From Phaeosaccion multiseriatum (lineage: Eukaryota > Ochrophyta, other classes), in assembly GCA_965112735.1 (NCBI GenBank), contig OZ218951.1, positions 744,001 through 808,000 of the forward strand: a stretch of DNA of 64,000 nt, read 5' to 3'. Position numbers and translations under genes: made by a program. The notes below the pieces were generated by a model that did not search any database, was not told the DNA's origin, and saw only the letters and a list, made by a program, of their open reading frames with translations. Shown in pieces: positions 45,951 to 57,586 of this stretch (its first letter is position 1; each line of letters opens with the position of its first letter).

Positions 45951-46387
45951 GGGGGAGGGGGTGGTGCTGACGACGAGAGGCAGGAGGAGGAGTGGGCAGT
46001 GCTGGAGGAGAGCATGGTGACGGCGAATGAGAAGAAGAGGCGTGGGCGGAAGGCGCTGCGAGCGTGCGTGCGTGTGGAGGGCCCAAGCTCGGGACTTGCG
46101 CTGTAGAGAGCCGATGAGAGATGGAGCTCCGAAAATAGAGCTCCTGGAGAGGTTCGACTCTCTCTGACGCCCCACCGCGAGAACCTCTCTACCTCACATT
46201 ATCCAAAGCAAACATATAGTTGCAACCACCACACTCATGCTCTTGTTTTGTTTAGTTCTCGTGCAGAAGTACCTACACTCTTAATTTTAAGGTAATGCCT
46301 GTGCTTGTCTCCTCCCTCTCTCTCTGTATACATGCGTGGGGCGCGTGTTCTTGTCCTGAGCAAGCATGGCGCATGAGGTGAGGCTCC
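45951..46387. other. Convergent intergenic spacer
   Basis: Lies between the 3' ends of the small plus-strand gene and the 7TM-RGS gene. No gene seen. Confidence 0.5.
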
Positions 46388-47286
46388 TCAGCAACCCCTG
46401 TTCGCCGCCCTCTCCGCCTCAATCTTGTGCCGAATCACTGATGTGTCTTCGAGGAACTTGGCCACTGGTGGGTATGTAGGGGGCATATAGGTACAAGGAG
46501 GGGGTGGGGGGCAGGCGAAACGAGGGGGATAGAGGGGGGGGGTCAGTCGGGGACTATGCGGTGGAGCGGTGCGGGAGGGCTGCAGGCAGCGGCGGGGGGA
46601 GAGCCAAACAAGGGTGTAAGCAAACGCAGCCATGTTCGACTAGTAATCCACTCACGAAAGTTTTGGTCGAGCATTTGCACCACCTCCGTCACGGACGGGT
46701 CGAAGATGGCCATTCTCTCCTCCTGCGAGCGAGTGGGTGGGTGGGGCGACCCCCAAGAGTAAGATTGAAAGCGAGAGCGAGAGCGAGGGCAAGTCAAGTT
46801 CAAGGGGTGGGGCGGGGTAGTTTGCAACCTTGTTAGAAGAGAGATGGTTCAGACGAAGTTGGTGCTGCGGGGGTTTCGATAGCGAAGTGGTGGGGCAGAA
46901 ATGCGGAAGCGTCAAATGCATGGCATGAGCACAGCTACACAAACACATCCACATCCACCCACCCACACGTACACCCACACGTACACGCACACGCACACAA
47001 ACATGAAACGTGTCCACACACAAGAGCGCCGCACGCGTCAAACACAATCTGCCCAGCCCCAGCCACTACACCGTCTGCACTCCCCTCCCCACCCAACGCT
47101 GCCTCTGCACCTCCCCTACCTCTGTGGCATTGAAGTATTCCTCGCGACAGCATAATCTGCACGCCGCTGCGCGCATGCCCGCGTCCACGTTGATCTCTTC
47201 GGAGGCGTTGGGCGTCAGATAGAGGTGGCACATGTCTGTGTAGTGAAGAAAAGCCTGCTGTTGCAGCTGTCCGGCCTCGACAGGGG

Positions 47287-47328
<42 letters not shown>

Positions 47329-49180
47329 GAAGCGTGGCGCCTCTTGAAGTCGACACCTTGTCGGTGCTGCATGCCCCTCTCCCTTTCAAGCGTACGCCTG
47401 TGCCCTCCCCGCGCCCCCCCCCCCCCGCCTCCTTCTCCTCCTGTCCTGCCTTGGCCGCTGTTGTGCCCGCTTGCCGCTGCTCCTCATGCTCAGCCGCAGC
47501 AGCAATCAAGGACGCTTGCTGAGGGGCGGGGAGGAAGAGGGAGCGATACCCCTCTGCTGCGTAGATGAAGTCATAGCTCTCGAGGCAAATCATGCGCCGT
47601 AAAAAGTCCTCAAAGAGCTCTCTCAAGTCCACATCGGCCATCACGGCCTTGACAGAGAATATGCCGGCCCCCACTGAGCTTGGAGTAGCCGCCACAGAGC
47701 CTTGCCTCCCTCGGATCCTCCTGTCCGCGGCTCTCCGGATGGTGTTGCTCCGTGGTCTATGTATGAGAGTCATCAGGGGTACAACGCGCCGAATGGAGGT
47801 CCACTTGTTACGGCTCCATTGTTGACTTGTTTCCGCCACTACTGAGGACGAGGAGGAGACGGTACGGCATGCAAAGCGGCCAAAGTGGACCGAGCCGAGG
47901 AGCCTGATGGTGCTGCCACTGGCGAAGGCGTAGAGGTTAATACGAGTGTCGGGGGGACCTGCATCGCTGTGGATGCGAAGATTCGTGCCGTACAGAATAG
48001 AAAAGTACACGACCGAGTTGAGTGTGAAAGTCAACATGGTGAAGAGCAGCTCCTGCCCCACACGGAGGCTGTCGTCCGTCCTTCTGACCAGCACCCCAAC
48101 GTAGAAAACGACCGCTTCGAAGGGAAGGATGATAGGAAGCACCATCTCAAACGGCTCGAACATCAGGCAGATGCGCTCCCCGGAAATGTCCACGAGCTTG
48201 GTGCTTGTTAGTACCAAGATGCCGAGCATGCCACCGACGAAGGCAGCCGCAATGAGCTGCCATGCCCCCAGCCGGGTGAGGATGAAGGCGAAACGCTCCC
48301 TGCGCTGTTGGTTTCCCGTTGCAACAATGAGTTTCACACCCCGGAGAGCCAGGGGGAGGCCTATTCCGTGAGGGAGGGAGGGAGGGGGGGGGGGAGATGG
48401 ACGGAATGAGCAGCAGAGGAAGCCAGGCCAGTACTAATGAGTCAGATTGAGATGGAGATGGAAAGTTCTTAAAGGCTGGCTGGGGGGCAGGGAAGCATGG
48501 AAACACTTGCATTGTCTCTTACCGAAGAAGGGGTACCCGAGCTGGGTGACCCAGAACAAGAGCCGGCACTCGAAGAAGGCCCCCTCACGCCGGAAAATTT
48601 CTTGTATAGCAAAGATCAGGCAGGCCAAGAAAGTGTATACTGTGGAAGGGGAGAAAGACAACCATACGTGGATCGTGAGCCTGTGTAGGTCGATGGAGAG
48701 GCTACACCAGGGTGCCATGGTGTAACCAACCAATATTTAGCATTGACTTGCTTGGACTGGGAGCAGGGAGGATGAGCGATGGCTGCAAGGAGCGAGAGCA
48801 ACACCCAGCCAAACCCACCCCTTTCCTCCACCGTGCGGTATCAATCTTCCCTCCCCTCTGCCGAGCACATTGTGAGGACTTACATGAATGTAGAAGGAAG
48901 AGACCCGGGAAGCGCGCCCGGACTTGTGGGTGTAGAGACAAGAAGATGGGCGGGGAGCAATGCACGACGCAGCCGATGCAGGGGGGGGGGGGAGAGGGGG
49001 GAGGCGGTTAGCTTATACATGCCCCCACTCTCGCCCCTCTTGGACGCAGGAGCCAGCAGCTTTGTACGCACCGATTGGTGCATTTCGATATTTGTAGACG
49101 CGAACCAGGGTCGGCAACACCAGGATGGGCAGAATAACACCGTAGAAAAGGATAACAAGAATTGAGATTGCGTGCATCAT
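46388..49180 (-). CDS. Seven-transmembrane protein with C-terminal RGS domain
   Basis: Six exons: 49072-49180, 48884-48922, 48523-48639, 47120-48360, 46656-46722 and 46388-46464, in phase, for 549 residues. The N-terminal half has about seven hydrophobic helices, beginning ISILVILFYGVILPILVLP, then YTFLACLIFAIQE, LLFWVTQLGYPF, WQLIAAAFVGGMLGILVL, MVLPIILPFEAVVFYVGV and TMLTFTLNSVVYFSILYG. The C-terminal part is an RGS domain: LRELFEDFLRRMICLESYDFIYAAEGYRS, an Ala/Gln-rich insert, NASEEINVDAGMR, and a terminal IFDPSVTEVVQML ... AKFLEDTSV. RGS domains speed GTP hydrolysis on G-alpha subunits; 7TM-RGS proteins (as in plant RGS1 and protists) couple membrane sensing to G-protein shut-off. Ligand unknown. 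An Ala/CAG-repeat insert at about 47290-47325 splits the RGS domain. Confidence 0.8.
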
Positions 49181-50341
49181 CGGAACAGAGCATGCAACCC
49201 CTCAGCGGAGAGTGCCAATCATTCTGCTGTTCTCTCCTATGCTGTTATCTTGCTGTATACGATGTCCTAGAGCAACTTTGGGGAGTGCGGAAAACAATTT
49301 CAGTTTTGGACGTCCGTAACGGTCGGCTCCAACAACCAATCCGTTCCTCTACCCCTTGTGCAGTTGGTTTTGGCCGAAGATAGGCCGCTCGGGGGGGGGA
49401 TCCCGCCGAAGATAGGCCGCTCGGATCCCGCTCGGCCTTGCGGCCTCCGCCTCCGGCCGACCTGGCCGCTCACTTCCCAGCCCGCCCTAGGCCGCTTCTA
49501 TTCCACCTCGCCGCCAGCCACGACAGCGCGAGTGGTGTGCCTGGCTGGGGCGCCCATGGCAGCACACCGGCCGGCAGGCTGGCACTCCTCGCAGGCCAGG
49601 ACAGGCAAGGTGCGCAAGAGACAACACCAAATAAAAAAATAATATATAAAAAAAACTTCTTGACAATTAGCTTGGCTGGGCCAGCCCAGGCAGGGGCAAT
49701 TCCTCGCTGCCAAAAACGCGCTGTGTACTCACTCACTCACTCTCTCACTCACTCACACACTCACTCACTCGTTTTCTCACGCACTCACACGCGCTCCGTC
49801 AGTGTGCGTGGCTGTGCTCTATTCGACGCATCAGAGCAGAGCCTCCCTCCACTCCACACAACGCAGAAGCGGGTCTGTGTGAAGTCTCCATCTAGTGTAG
49901 TCTATCCCTCCCCCCCCCCCCCTCCTCCTCTCTCCCTACACAGTATGATACAAAACACAAAATTTCAGTGCGGTGCATTGATGGATAACCAACCCCCACC
50001 CAGGTGGATAGATGTCTATATTGACCCATGCACTTCCCACCCCCCCCCTCCCCCGCAACAAAACATAAAACTCCGTATCAAAATCGGGCCCTCGCTGCGG
50101 GCCTCTTTTCCCCAGAAGGCATCCCCCGCCGTCCCCCACCCCCCGACCTACAAACTGAGCAGGCAGGCTGAGCAGACTGACCCAAAACAGACTCCAATTC
50201 ACAGCTCATAGCTGTCTGACACGCCCGTTCCTCGCACTGAAGGACCAACATCCTCACATGTGCTCGCTCACAGGCCTCACAGACTCGACTCCCACTGAAG
50301 ACTGAAGGACCAACAGCATGCCCTCACAGACTCGACCCGAC
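49181..50341. other. Intergenic; one candidate short mobile element
   Basis: Contains a GC-rich block at 49373-49628 that begins with two direct copies of GCCGAAGATAGGCCGCTCGG (49373-49392 and 49405-49424) and ends in an A-rich tail (49629-49657), then CTCACT repeats at about 49728-49800. No protein-like frame. Confidence 0.5.
49373..49657 (+). mobile_element. Candidate SINE-like or processed insertion
   Basis: A GC-rich body with a duplicated 20-base head and an A-rich tail unlike the surrounding composition. No clear Pol III box or target duplication was found, so the call is tentative. Confidence 0.25.
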
Positions 50342-52104
50342 TCACAGCCTGCTCCTGGCGGGCGTGTCGCGGAACTGGGCCTCTGTGACTCCGTCTCCCA
50401 TGGCCGAGGTCGATGCCAGGCCTCCCGTTACAGTGCCCACCTGATGGTCCGGTGACGAGGGAGTGGGTGAGTGGGTGAGTGAGTGAGTGAATGAGTGCCT
50501 GGGTGAGTGAGTGAGTGAGTGAGTGAGTAAGTATGGGGGGAGTGATTGGGTGAGTGAGTGAGCGAGTGAGTGAGTGAGTGAGTGAGGTTACGTGACTGAG
50601 TGAGAGAGTGCTTTAAGTGATTGAGTAAGTGAGTAAGTGAGTGCGTGAGCTAATTACATACCTGATGGTCCAGCAGCTCGGCACCGGACCACTTCTGGTG
50701 CGTCAGGAGGTCCACCTATCAGAGTATGATAGGACACAAGGGAGGGCAGAAGCAAGAAGAGGAGGTGAGGGGGGTTGCTTGGGGCTGCGAGGCCGAGAGA
50801 GAGGCGCGAGAAGCAAGAGAGGGCGCGGCGTCCTTCACGACCATTGGGAGGGGCTGACTGCGGACACTCCTCGTCCTTCTCTGAGTGAATGCCATTGAAT
50901 GCCAGCTAAGCCTATGCACGTGTGAGTGGGCACCCTGCCCGTATGCCTATATGCCTCTCACCTGCTCCTCCCTCTCCTTGCGCTGCACCAGCTCGACATA
51001 CTTGATCATACCGTGCTTGCCGTACTCACGCGCCAGGCGGGAGATGATCAGCCCTGGGGGGGGGGAGGGGGGGAGGGAAGGACGAGGAGCAGGACCAGTT
51101 GTTAGGATCGAAGGTGAGGTAGGAGCTGCAAGGAGTGTAAGGCGCGCTGCTTGAATTGGAAGTTTGTATGTTCTGTCATCCTCTTATGCATATCAGACAC
51201 TTGCATCCGTGTGAACGCACCATTGCTATGGAAGCCGGCCAGCGTGATGAACTGCCATACGAAGCCCAGGCTGCCGAGCTCTCTGTTAAACGAAGCCATG
51301 GCGGCCTCCGACAGGCCCGCGCTATCCCAGTTGAAGCTGAGCACGCACACATGCACACAACACGGCAAACAGGCAGAGGTTGAGAAACGACGTTGAACAA
51401 ATGCAGGAACTTAACTTCTCCAGCCAATTGCTTGTCGGAGGTGAGAAGCGGACAAGCACAGCAACGGAGTATTCCTTCTCTCCATCCCCTCTTCCACTTG
51501 CTCCTTCCCTTCTTCCTCCTTCTTCCCTTCTATCCCCTTGTCGTCGCTCGCGGCCCCTCAACTGACCTGGGACTGAGGTTGTAAGCAAGGAGCTTGTCAG
51601 GGAACGCCGCCTTGATACCCTCCGAGAAGCGTCGAGCCTCCGCGATGTTGGGCCTGCCGACAAGCAAGTGGAAGGCAGTCCATGGTGGTGGATGGCAGGA
51701 GGGGGGTTTGGGGAGGGAAGCGCGGGACAGGGGCGGGGGTGAGTCCAGGAGTAAAGCTGGTCGCATCCACGCACACGAACGGAAATTGAAAAGCGCGCTT
51801 CACAATACATACACACCGAAAGCACTTTCCAAACTACAGTCTGGCCCCAATATCACCCCCCCCAAGCCCGACTCCCAACCACCCCCCCCCCCCCAAGTGC
51901 ACTTACTTGGCCGTCTCCATCCAGAGCATGTCGCAGCTGCGGGCGTAGGCCCTGCCCCGAGCAATGCAGTAGTCCACCCCGCCCTTGATGCGGTAGTAGC
52001 CCTCACGGCTGCGTGGCGCCTCCCAATCGAAGTAGGGCACATTGGCCTCCCCCTTCAGGAGAACGGCGGCAAGAGAGCGCATGCCCCCCAGCCTGCGTGT
52101 AGGG

Positions 52105-52185
<81 letters not shown>

Positions 52186-52432
52186 CGCGGGCGAGCGTAG
52201 GTCGTTCCTCTCAGTGTCGAGAAACCAGAATAGAGTTCGAAATGACATGGGCCTACATAGGCCTACATAGACCTCTATAGGTCTACCTACCCGAGGTTGT
52301 AGGCCTCGTTACCCCAGCGCTGCAGGGCGGCCCGCTTGTCCCGTGCGGAGAGGGAGGGGCTGGATCGGATAGCGGCGGCCACCACCTCGGGGAAGCGCAT
52401 GAGGCCGGCGTCAGCCATCCACTCCTGCGGTG

Positions 52433-52466
<34 letters not shown>

Positions 52467-54954
52467 AACAGAAGAGACAGTGCGGTGGGGAGTAGGAGAG
52501 AGCGTAAGCGACTGAACAGCAAGCACAAGCGCATAAGGCAGCTGGCAGAGACAGGAACCCATCGACAGGCACTCGTCTCTCCCATCCACTGCCATCGCCC
52601 ACCCCCCACCCCCCCCCTGTTCCATCCTCACCTTGGTCGTGATCTCAATCTCCTTCCCACTGGCGCCTTGGAGAACCACCTCTTTCAGCACCTCGTTGAA
52701 GGGCCTGGTGCCTGGTACCGTGGCTCCGAGGATGAAGGGGTGGTCACGGCAGTCCACGTTATTGTCCAGCAGAGAGGCGGCTTCGGCGTCCGTGCGGGCG
52801 ACAATGATGGTGTTCGTGCCCATTATGTCGGCCTATGGGTATGGGAATCGAAATGAGTATAGGGAGGATGGGAGGGAGAGGGGGAGGGAGAGGGGGAGGG
52901 AGAGGGGGAGGGAGGGAGATGGGTGAATGGGTAGGTAGGTAGGTAGGTGGGTAGGTAGGTAGGTAGGTAGGCAGGTAGGTAGGTGGGTAGATACGTAGGT
53001 AGTTAAGGAGGTAGGTGGGTACGTAGGTAGACCAAAAAAAAGTAGAGTAGGAAGGAGAGAGGTGGGCAGGCAGGTGAGGAGGCAAACCCACCCACGACCC
53101 AACTCACCTGCAGACGGACAGCGACGAGGCGATCCACGTGCTCCTGCGTGCTGACGAGCACCTTCCCGCCCATATGCCCGCACTTCTTGGTGCCTGGCTT
53201 CTGATCTTCCAGGTGCAAGCCCGCCGCGCCGCTCTCGATCATGAGCTGCCGGCAGGGCAGGCAGGGCAGGCAGGGAGAAGGGGTGTTGGTGTTGATTGAA
53301 GGGGGGCGGTGTGTAGTTGGATTGCACGGAGCGGCGGGGGGGAGAGGGGGGGCGAGGGGAGATGGGTGACTTTGACTGACTCTGATATTCATCGCCTGGC
53401 GCCTTCGCTCCCCCGTTTGCACCCATGCCGTAGCTATGTATGTATTGGTATTGCAGCAGGTAAGACACGCTCCTTGCTCAGATAGACACCCCCTCCCCCT
53501 CTCACCTTGGTCAGCTTCATGCAGGAGGTGAGCCCCCCGTGGCCGGTGTCTCCGTCTGCGATGATGGGGCGCAAGAAGTCAACCGCGGGAGGGGCGAGGG
53601 AAAGCTCCGTTGAGCTCATGCGGTGCCGATCCTCGTTCTGCGCGTGTGTGTGTGCGTTTGTGTGTGTGTGTGAGTTTGTGAGTGAGTGTGAGTGTGTGTG
53701 TGAGTGTGAGTGTGTGTGCGAGTGTGTGCGCGTGTGTATGTTGTGTGTGTTTGGGTAACGTATGTGCGCATTGGGGTGGGAGGCATGTGCGAGTGTGAGG
53801 AGGACAGGGAACGACATTGCGTAGTTGGAAGAGGATGGTAGGGAACGAGTGCATGTGTGCGTGTGCGTGTGTGTGTGTGCGTGTGAGTAGTGCGATGATG
53901 CCTGGGGATCGTGCCAAGCCAAGGACAAGGAGCCCAATGACTTGAGCGTGAAAGCATAGGTCTTGACTTGGTATTCCAGTTCCGCACTCACGCACACTCA
54001 CACACGCACACACACCTGCCGACGATCGTGATGAAGCTGGGCGCGGAAGAGCTGGTCCACCTTCCTGGGAACTGCATGGCAAGAGATGAGACAGAGAGAG
54101 GGCGATAAGGTGAGAGGGGCAGATAGAAAAGAAGCCAGCGGGAAAGAAGTGAAGAGCCAACTCGCCCACCTGTGTCCATGGGGTAGTCCGCGAAGTCCGG
54201 ACCCGGCTCGTTGGTGCTGCTCGCTGTGCTGGAGCACTGCCACCCGGACACATACACGGTCTCCAGGTGGGGGGCCATCTCGATCACCTTCAGAGTCCGA
54301 CCGGAGTGTGTGAATGCGTGCGTGTGTGTTTGTGTGTGTGAGTGAGCGAGTGGGGTGGTGGGTAGGGCCACAAGCATTGTCATCAGCAGCAACAGCGGTA
54401 GCAGCGATGCCGTACCTGCACAGGGTCGAGGGCGCCGAAGGTGTGCGAGAAGCCTGCGGAAGCCTTCTTCTGCTGCAGCACATCCCAAAGCTTCTGTGCC
54501 ATGACGTTGGAGGCGTAGCTCTGCTTCAAGGTGCCGCGCAGGGCCACACAGTCCTCGGGGGTGTAGGGCCTATGGCGGTGACCAGTAAGAAGAGGAAAGA
54601 AGGGAAGGACAGTGCCAAGAACAGGACGGCACGGTGAAGTGAGGTGAGATGATAGAGGAAAGGAATTACAGGGGAAGCACTGGTAAACTTACAGTAGCCC
54701 CCTCCCCCCGGCTGCAGAGTTCTTACTAACGCTCCACCATGAGAACTTTCCGCAAGCAACAAAGCAGCCAAACACAGACCGTTCGCCCCTCAGACTGACC
54801 TGCAGATTCCCTCGAAGCGAGGGGTTTGCCACCAGGCGCTAACCTCGGCCACCTCTTGGGCGAAGGACATCGACAGGGGTAGGGGCTGAGACTCGGAACG
54901 CTTACCGAGCCCCAATCCGAGGGCACGCTGCCCAAACACAGGCGGAGTCGGCAT
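50342..54954 (-). CDS. Isocitrate lyase
   Basis: Cleaves isocitrate to succinate and glyoxylate, first step of the glyoxylate shunt used to grow on fatty acids or acetate. Fourteen exons: 54800-54954, 54416-54569, 54170-54287, 54016-54071, 53506-53637, 53108-53245, 52632-52832, 52291-52424, 51907-52092, 51567-51653, 51221-51336, 50962-51053, 50662-50715 and 50342-50440; all in phase, 573 residues, a normal eukaryotic length. Hallmarks: [28 protein letters not shown], catalytic [27 protein letters not shown] and [12 protein letters not shown]. The C-terminus ends SRL, a peroxisomal targeting signal type 1. The start is the first ATG in frame; the frame is open further upstream but only from a GTG that looks like a donor site. 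Introns carry GT, GGTA and GTGA repeats. Confidence 0.95.
50455..50650 (+). repeat. (GTGA)n tract in isocitrate lyase intron
   Basis: Imperfect GTGA/GAGT units fill most of the last intron of the isocitrate lyase gene. Confidence 0.85.
52108..52182 (+). repeat. (GT)n microsatellite
   Basis: About 37 GT units in an isocitrate lyase intron, beginning about 15 bases from the acceptor of the exon at 52092. Confidence 0.92.
52862..53035 (+). repeat. (GGGA)n then (GGTA)n tract
   Basis: GGGAGGGAGA units followed by about 20 GGTA units in the sixth isocitrate lyase intron, upstream (coding sense) of the exon starting at 52832. Confidence 0.88.
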
Positions 54955-56603
54955 GGTGATACTGTTGTTGTTGCTGCTACTGCTGCTGCTAGTCTTGACA
55001 AGCGTACTCTCCGTTTGCCTTAATGTTGCGCCGCTGAGGGGAAGAAAAGAGTGAGCGGAGGGGAAAGAACGTCGTTGGATGGCCGAGAACAGGTTGAAGT
55101 GGTGCCGTAGAGAGCTCACCCGCAGGGGGGAGAGGAAGAGGAGAGCCAGAGGGAAGAGAGAGGGGCGGGAGAGGGAAAGACAAGCCTACACACAAGGGAC
55201 CAGCCACTGACCAACCAAAGCACTTCTCTTCCTCTTCTCTTCGCCTCCGCCACCCAACTCCACTTGTTTTTGATTGAAAGAGCGTTTATTATGACATTCC
55301 CCTCGCTTTTCTCCCCCCCGTCTTACGTCCCCTTCCTTCCGTGTCTGCACCCTCCCTCAACATAAGCACTTACGTTGCCTTCCAAGTTCTGTCGTTTGCC
55401 AAGCTCTGCGCTCGGAGAGGAGACTCAGAGATGTTTTTTGTGGAGGGGAGCTGTGACTGGTTGAAGTAGGGGTCCAACAAACTGAAACTGAATCCGAACC
55501 TGAAACTCATTTTGGTCCTCAACCTTCTTGTCAAATATAAATATAGAAGGGGCAAGCGTAGTACATGGGTAATTTACCCAGAGCCAGGCCGTGCAATCTG
55601 CACCTCCTGACATACGCTCGACGCCTGATGTACTGTGGACCTACTCTTCGGTAGCATGCCATCGGCTGCCGGCGGTGGCAGGTGGCAGGTCAGGGGCCGA
55701 ACACGCAACAACATGGAATGACAGGTCTTTTACCCTCCTTGCCTGTCTTCTCTTCAATCCGAGTGTCTGCGTCACCTCCACAGCTGGCAAACAAAATCAA
55801 AGGGGTGCTTGTGGTGGCACGGCAGAAGTGGTCTGACTGAGTTCGCGGTCCAGTGCCCCAGTGCCGCAGCCACACACCGTGACGCGGCAGCGGCGCTGGG
55901 CCTCGACCACCATTCAGACCACACTGCTGTGCCCCTTGCTCCTCCTCGTCTCCGCTGGTCCTCCCGTCTCTCTCTCTCTCTCTCTCTGTGTGTGTGCGTG
56001 CGTGTGTGTGTGTGTGTACGTGTGTGTGTGCGCGCGCATCTCATCTATCTTCAGGAAGCGGCCGCGTTCGCGTTCTCCTCCTTCTTTGCATCGGCCCCTT
56101 CATGCGTACTTTCCAGCCCCCGTTAGCTTTTTATAGCTTGTAATCTTGCCTCCTTCCCTTCCTTTAGCTTCGCATAGCTTGTCCTTACGTACAATGCTCG
56201 AGTACGCGTGTGTGTGTCCCAAACGCCATCAAATGCCATCACCAAGGCTGTCCCCCATCACCTGCGATCCAATGGATTTTCTGTGGGCCCGCCCAGAGGA
56301 TTCTTCTCGAGGTTGACAGTCCACGAGTCGGAGCTGTGTGCGGGGAGAAAGGGGGGGGCGGGGGGGCCAGGTGGAGACACACAGGAGGTGACGAGCTGTC
56401 AGACCTTGCGGAATAAGCAGATAAAGATAGGAAGAAAGTGGGAAAGAAATCGAAGAGCAGGAGCGAGGGGGTAACTGGTGTGGACAGTCGATCTCTTCCT
56501 CGCACCCACTCGGATCAAGAGGGAGGGCCTGTGGAGAGGGACCGGGAAAAAAATGGGACGAGAATCGAACAGAAGGAGCGAGGGGGTTACTTGTAGTGTG
56601 GAC
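54955..56603. other. Intergenic, no gene supported; imperfect 120-base duplication
   Basis: Includes the probable isocitrate lyase promoter and leader. A roughly 60-base segment around GGAGCGAGGGGGT recurs at about 56431-56490 and 56550-56605 (about 120 bases apart). Small frames near 55370-55830 lack recognisable features. Confidence 0.45.
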
Positions 56604-57091
56604 TTACTCGGGATCAAGGGTTGTGTAGACCTGCAGCTGCTCCAGCCCTCTCAATGCTATTTGTCTCGCCTCGTCGATCTTGGCGGGGTCTGTCAGAGTT
56701 GCTTTCTCACGCCACTGTGCCCCGTGCACCGGACCGGCGGTAGGCAGAAAGGGCATGCGGACGCGAGGATTGAGGGGGGGGCTGTACGAGTTAGACGCCA
56801 GACCAAGGGAAAGGGGCGGAGATGCAGGCAGAAATTGAAGAGCGCCTCCTTTGCCTTCTGCGGCGGGCGGGTTGGTTTGATGCCCAGCCCCGTCTGCGTC
56901 TACCCTCTACCTGACTCTCTACATCTCTGCCTGCCTCGCTATGTTTCCCCTCACCTCCCCTCTTCCTCTCCGCCCCCACCCACCTCGGTCCGAATCTCCT
57001 GGAACAGAGCGTCTCTGTTGATGGAGGGGAAGACCTTGGCATTCCGCAAGATCTGCTTGTACAGCATTAGCAGCTTCTGTCGGTCGCCCAT
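56604..57091 (-). CDS. LYR motif (complex 1 LYR) protein
   Basis: Two exons, 56984-57091 and 56604-56714, for 72 residues. The family is small mitochondrial proteins that bind acyl-carrier protein and act in iron-sulfur cluster or respiratory-complex assembly. Family features: the N-terminal QKLLMLYKQILRNAKVFPS has the L-Y-K/R tripeptide at the usual place, then NRDALFQEIRTE, then WREKATLTDPAKIDEARQ and a final RGLEQLQVYTTLD. The length is near the low end of the family. The stop codon TAA is part of GAGTAAGT, which also matches a perfect donor, so an extra exon cannot be excluded. Mitochondrial location is inferred from the family. Confidence 0.8.
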
Positions 57092-57586
57092 GACGACACA
57101 AGCGGAGAAGGGCGGGAGAATAAGGAGCAGCTGGAGGAGGATACAGCTGGAGGAGACGATGTAGGCAGAGGGATATGTATGTAGGCACAAGAGGAGGATC
57201 GGAGAAGGAAGCGAAAGAGTTGGTGGGCCGAACTTACAGATGGCGTACGGGACATCGATCTCTCGCCCCTTCCCTCCCTCCATCCCCTCCACTCTTGGCA
57301 GGGTTTCTTGTTAGGTCATCGCAAGCAAACGCAGTATGAAGAAGGATTAAGGAAACTTACCCAAGAGAGAAGTGGGTTTTTTTCTGGCTTATAACGCTCT
57401 TTGTCTTCCTCCTTTCCTTTCTCTCTCTCCACCCTCCCATTTCGTTGAGAGCGCTTTGGCTCGGCCAGAGGACGAGGGCAGGGTCCACGAGGAGCAGGCG
57501 AGTCCTCGCTTTGGTGCAGAGGCCGAGAGAAGGGTCAGCGAGGAGGAAGCAATCCCATGGGGAGGGGGGCGAGGAGAAGAGTGGCC
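57092..57586. other. Divergent intergenic spacer
   Basis: About 500 bases between the LYR gene (-) and the RlmN-like gene (+), so promoters of both are expected here. No specific motif assigned. Confidence 0.45.

Noticed and set aside
54955-55119. N-terminal extension of isocitrate lyase beginning at 55119
   Set aside because: The codon there is GTG within GGTGAGC, which looks like a splice donor; the first ATG in frame at 54954 gives a normal-length enzyme.
57557-57586. Longer RlmN-like start at 57557
   Set aside because: It needs a non-ATG start and would put basic residues before a clear signal peptide.
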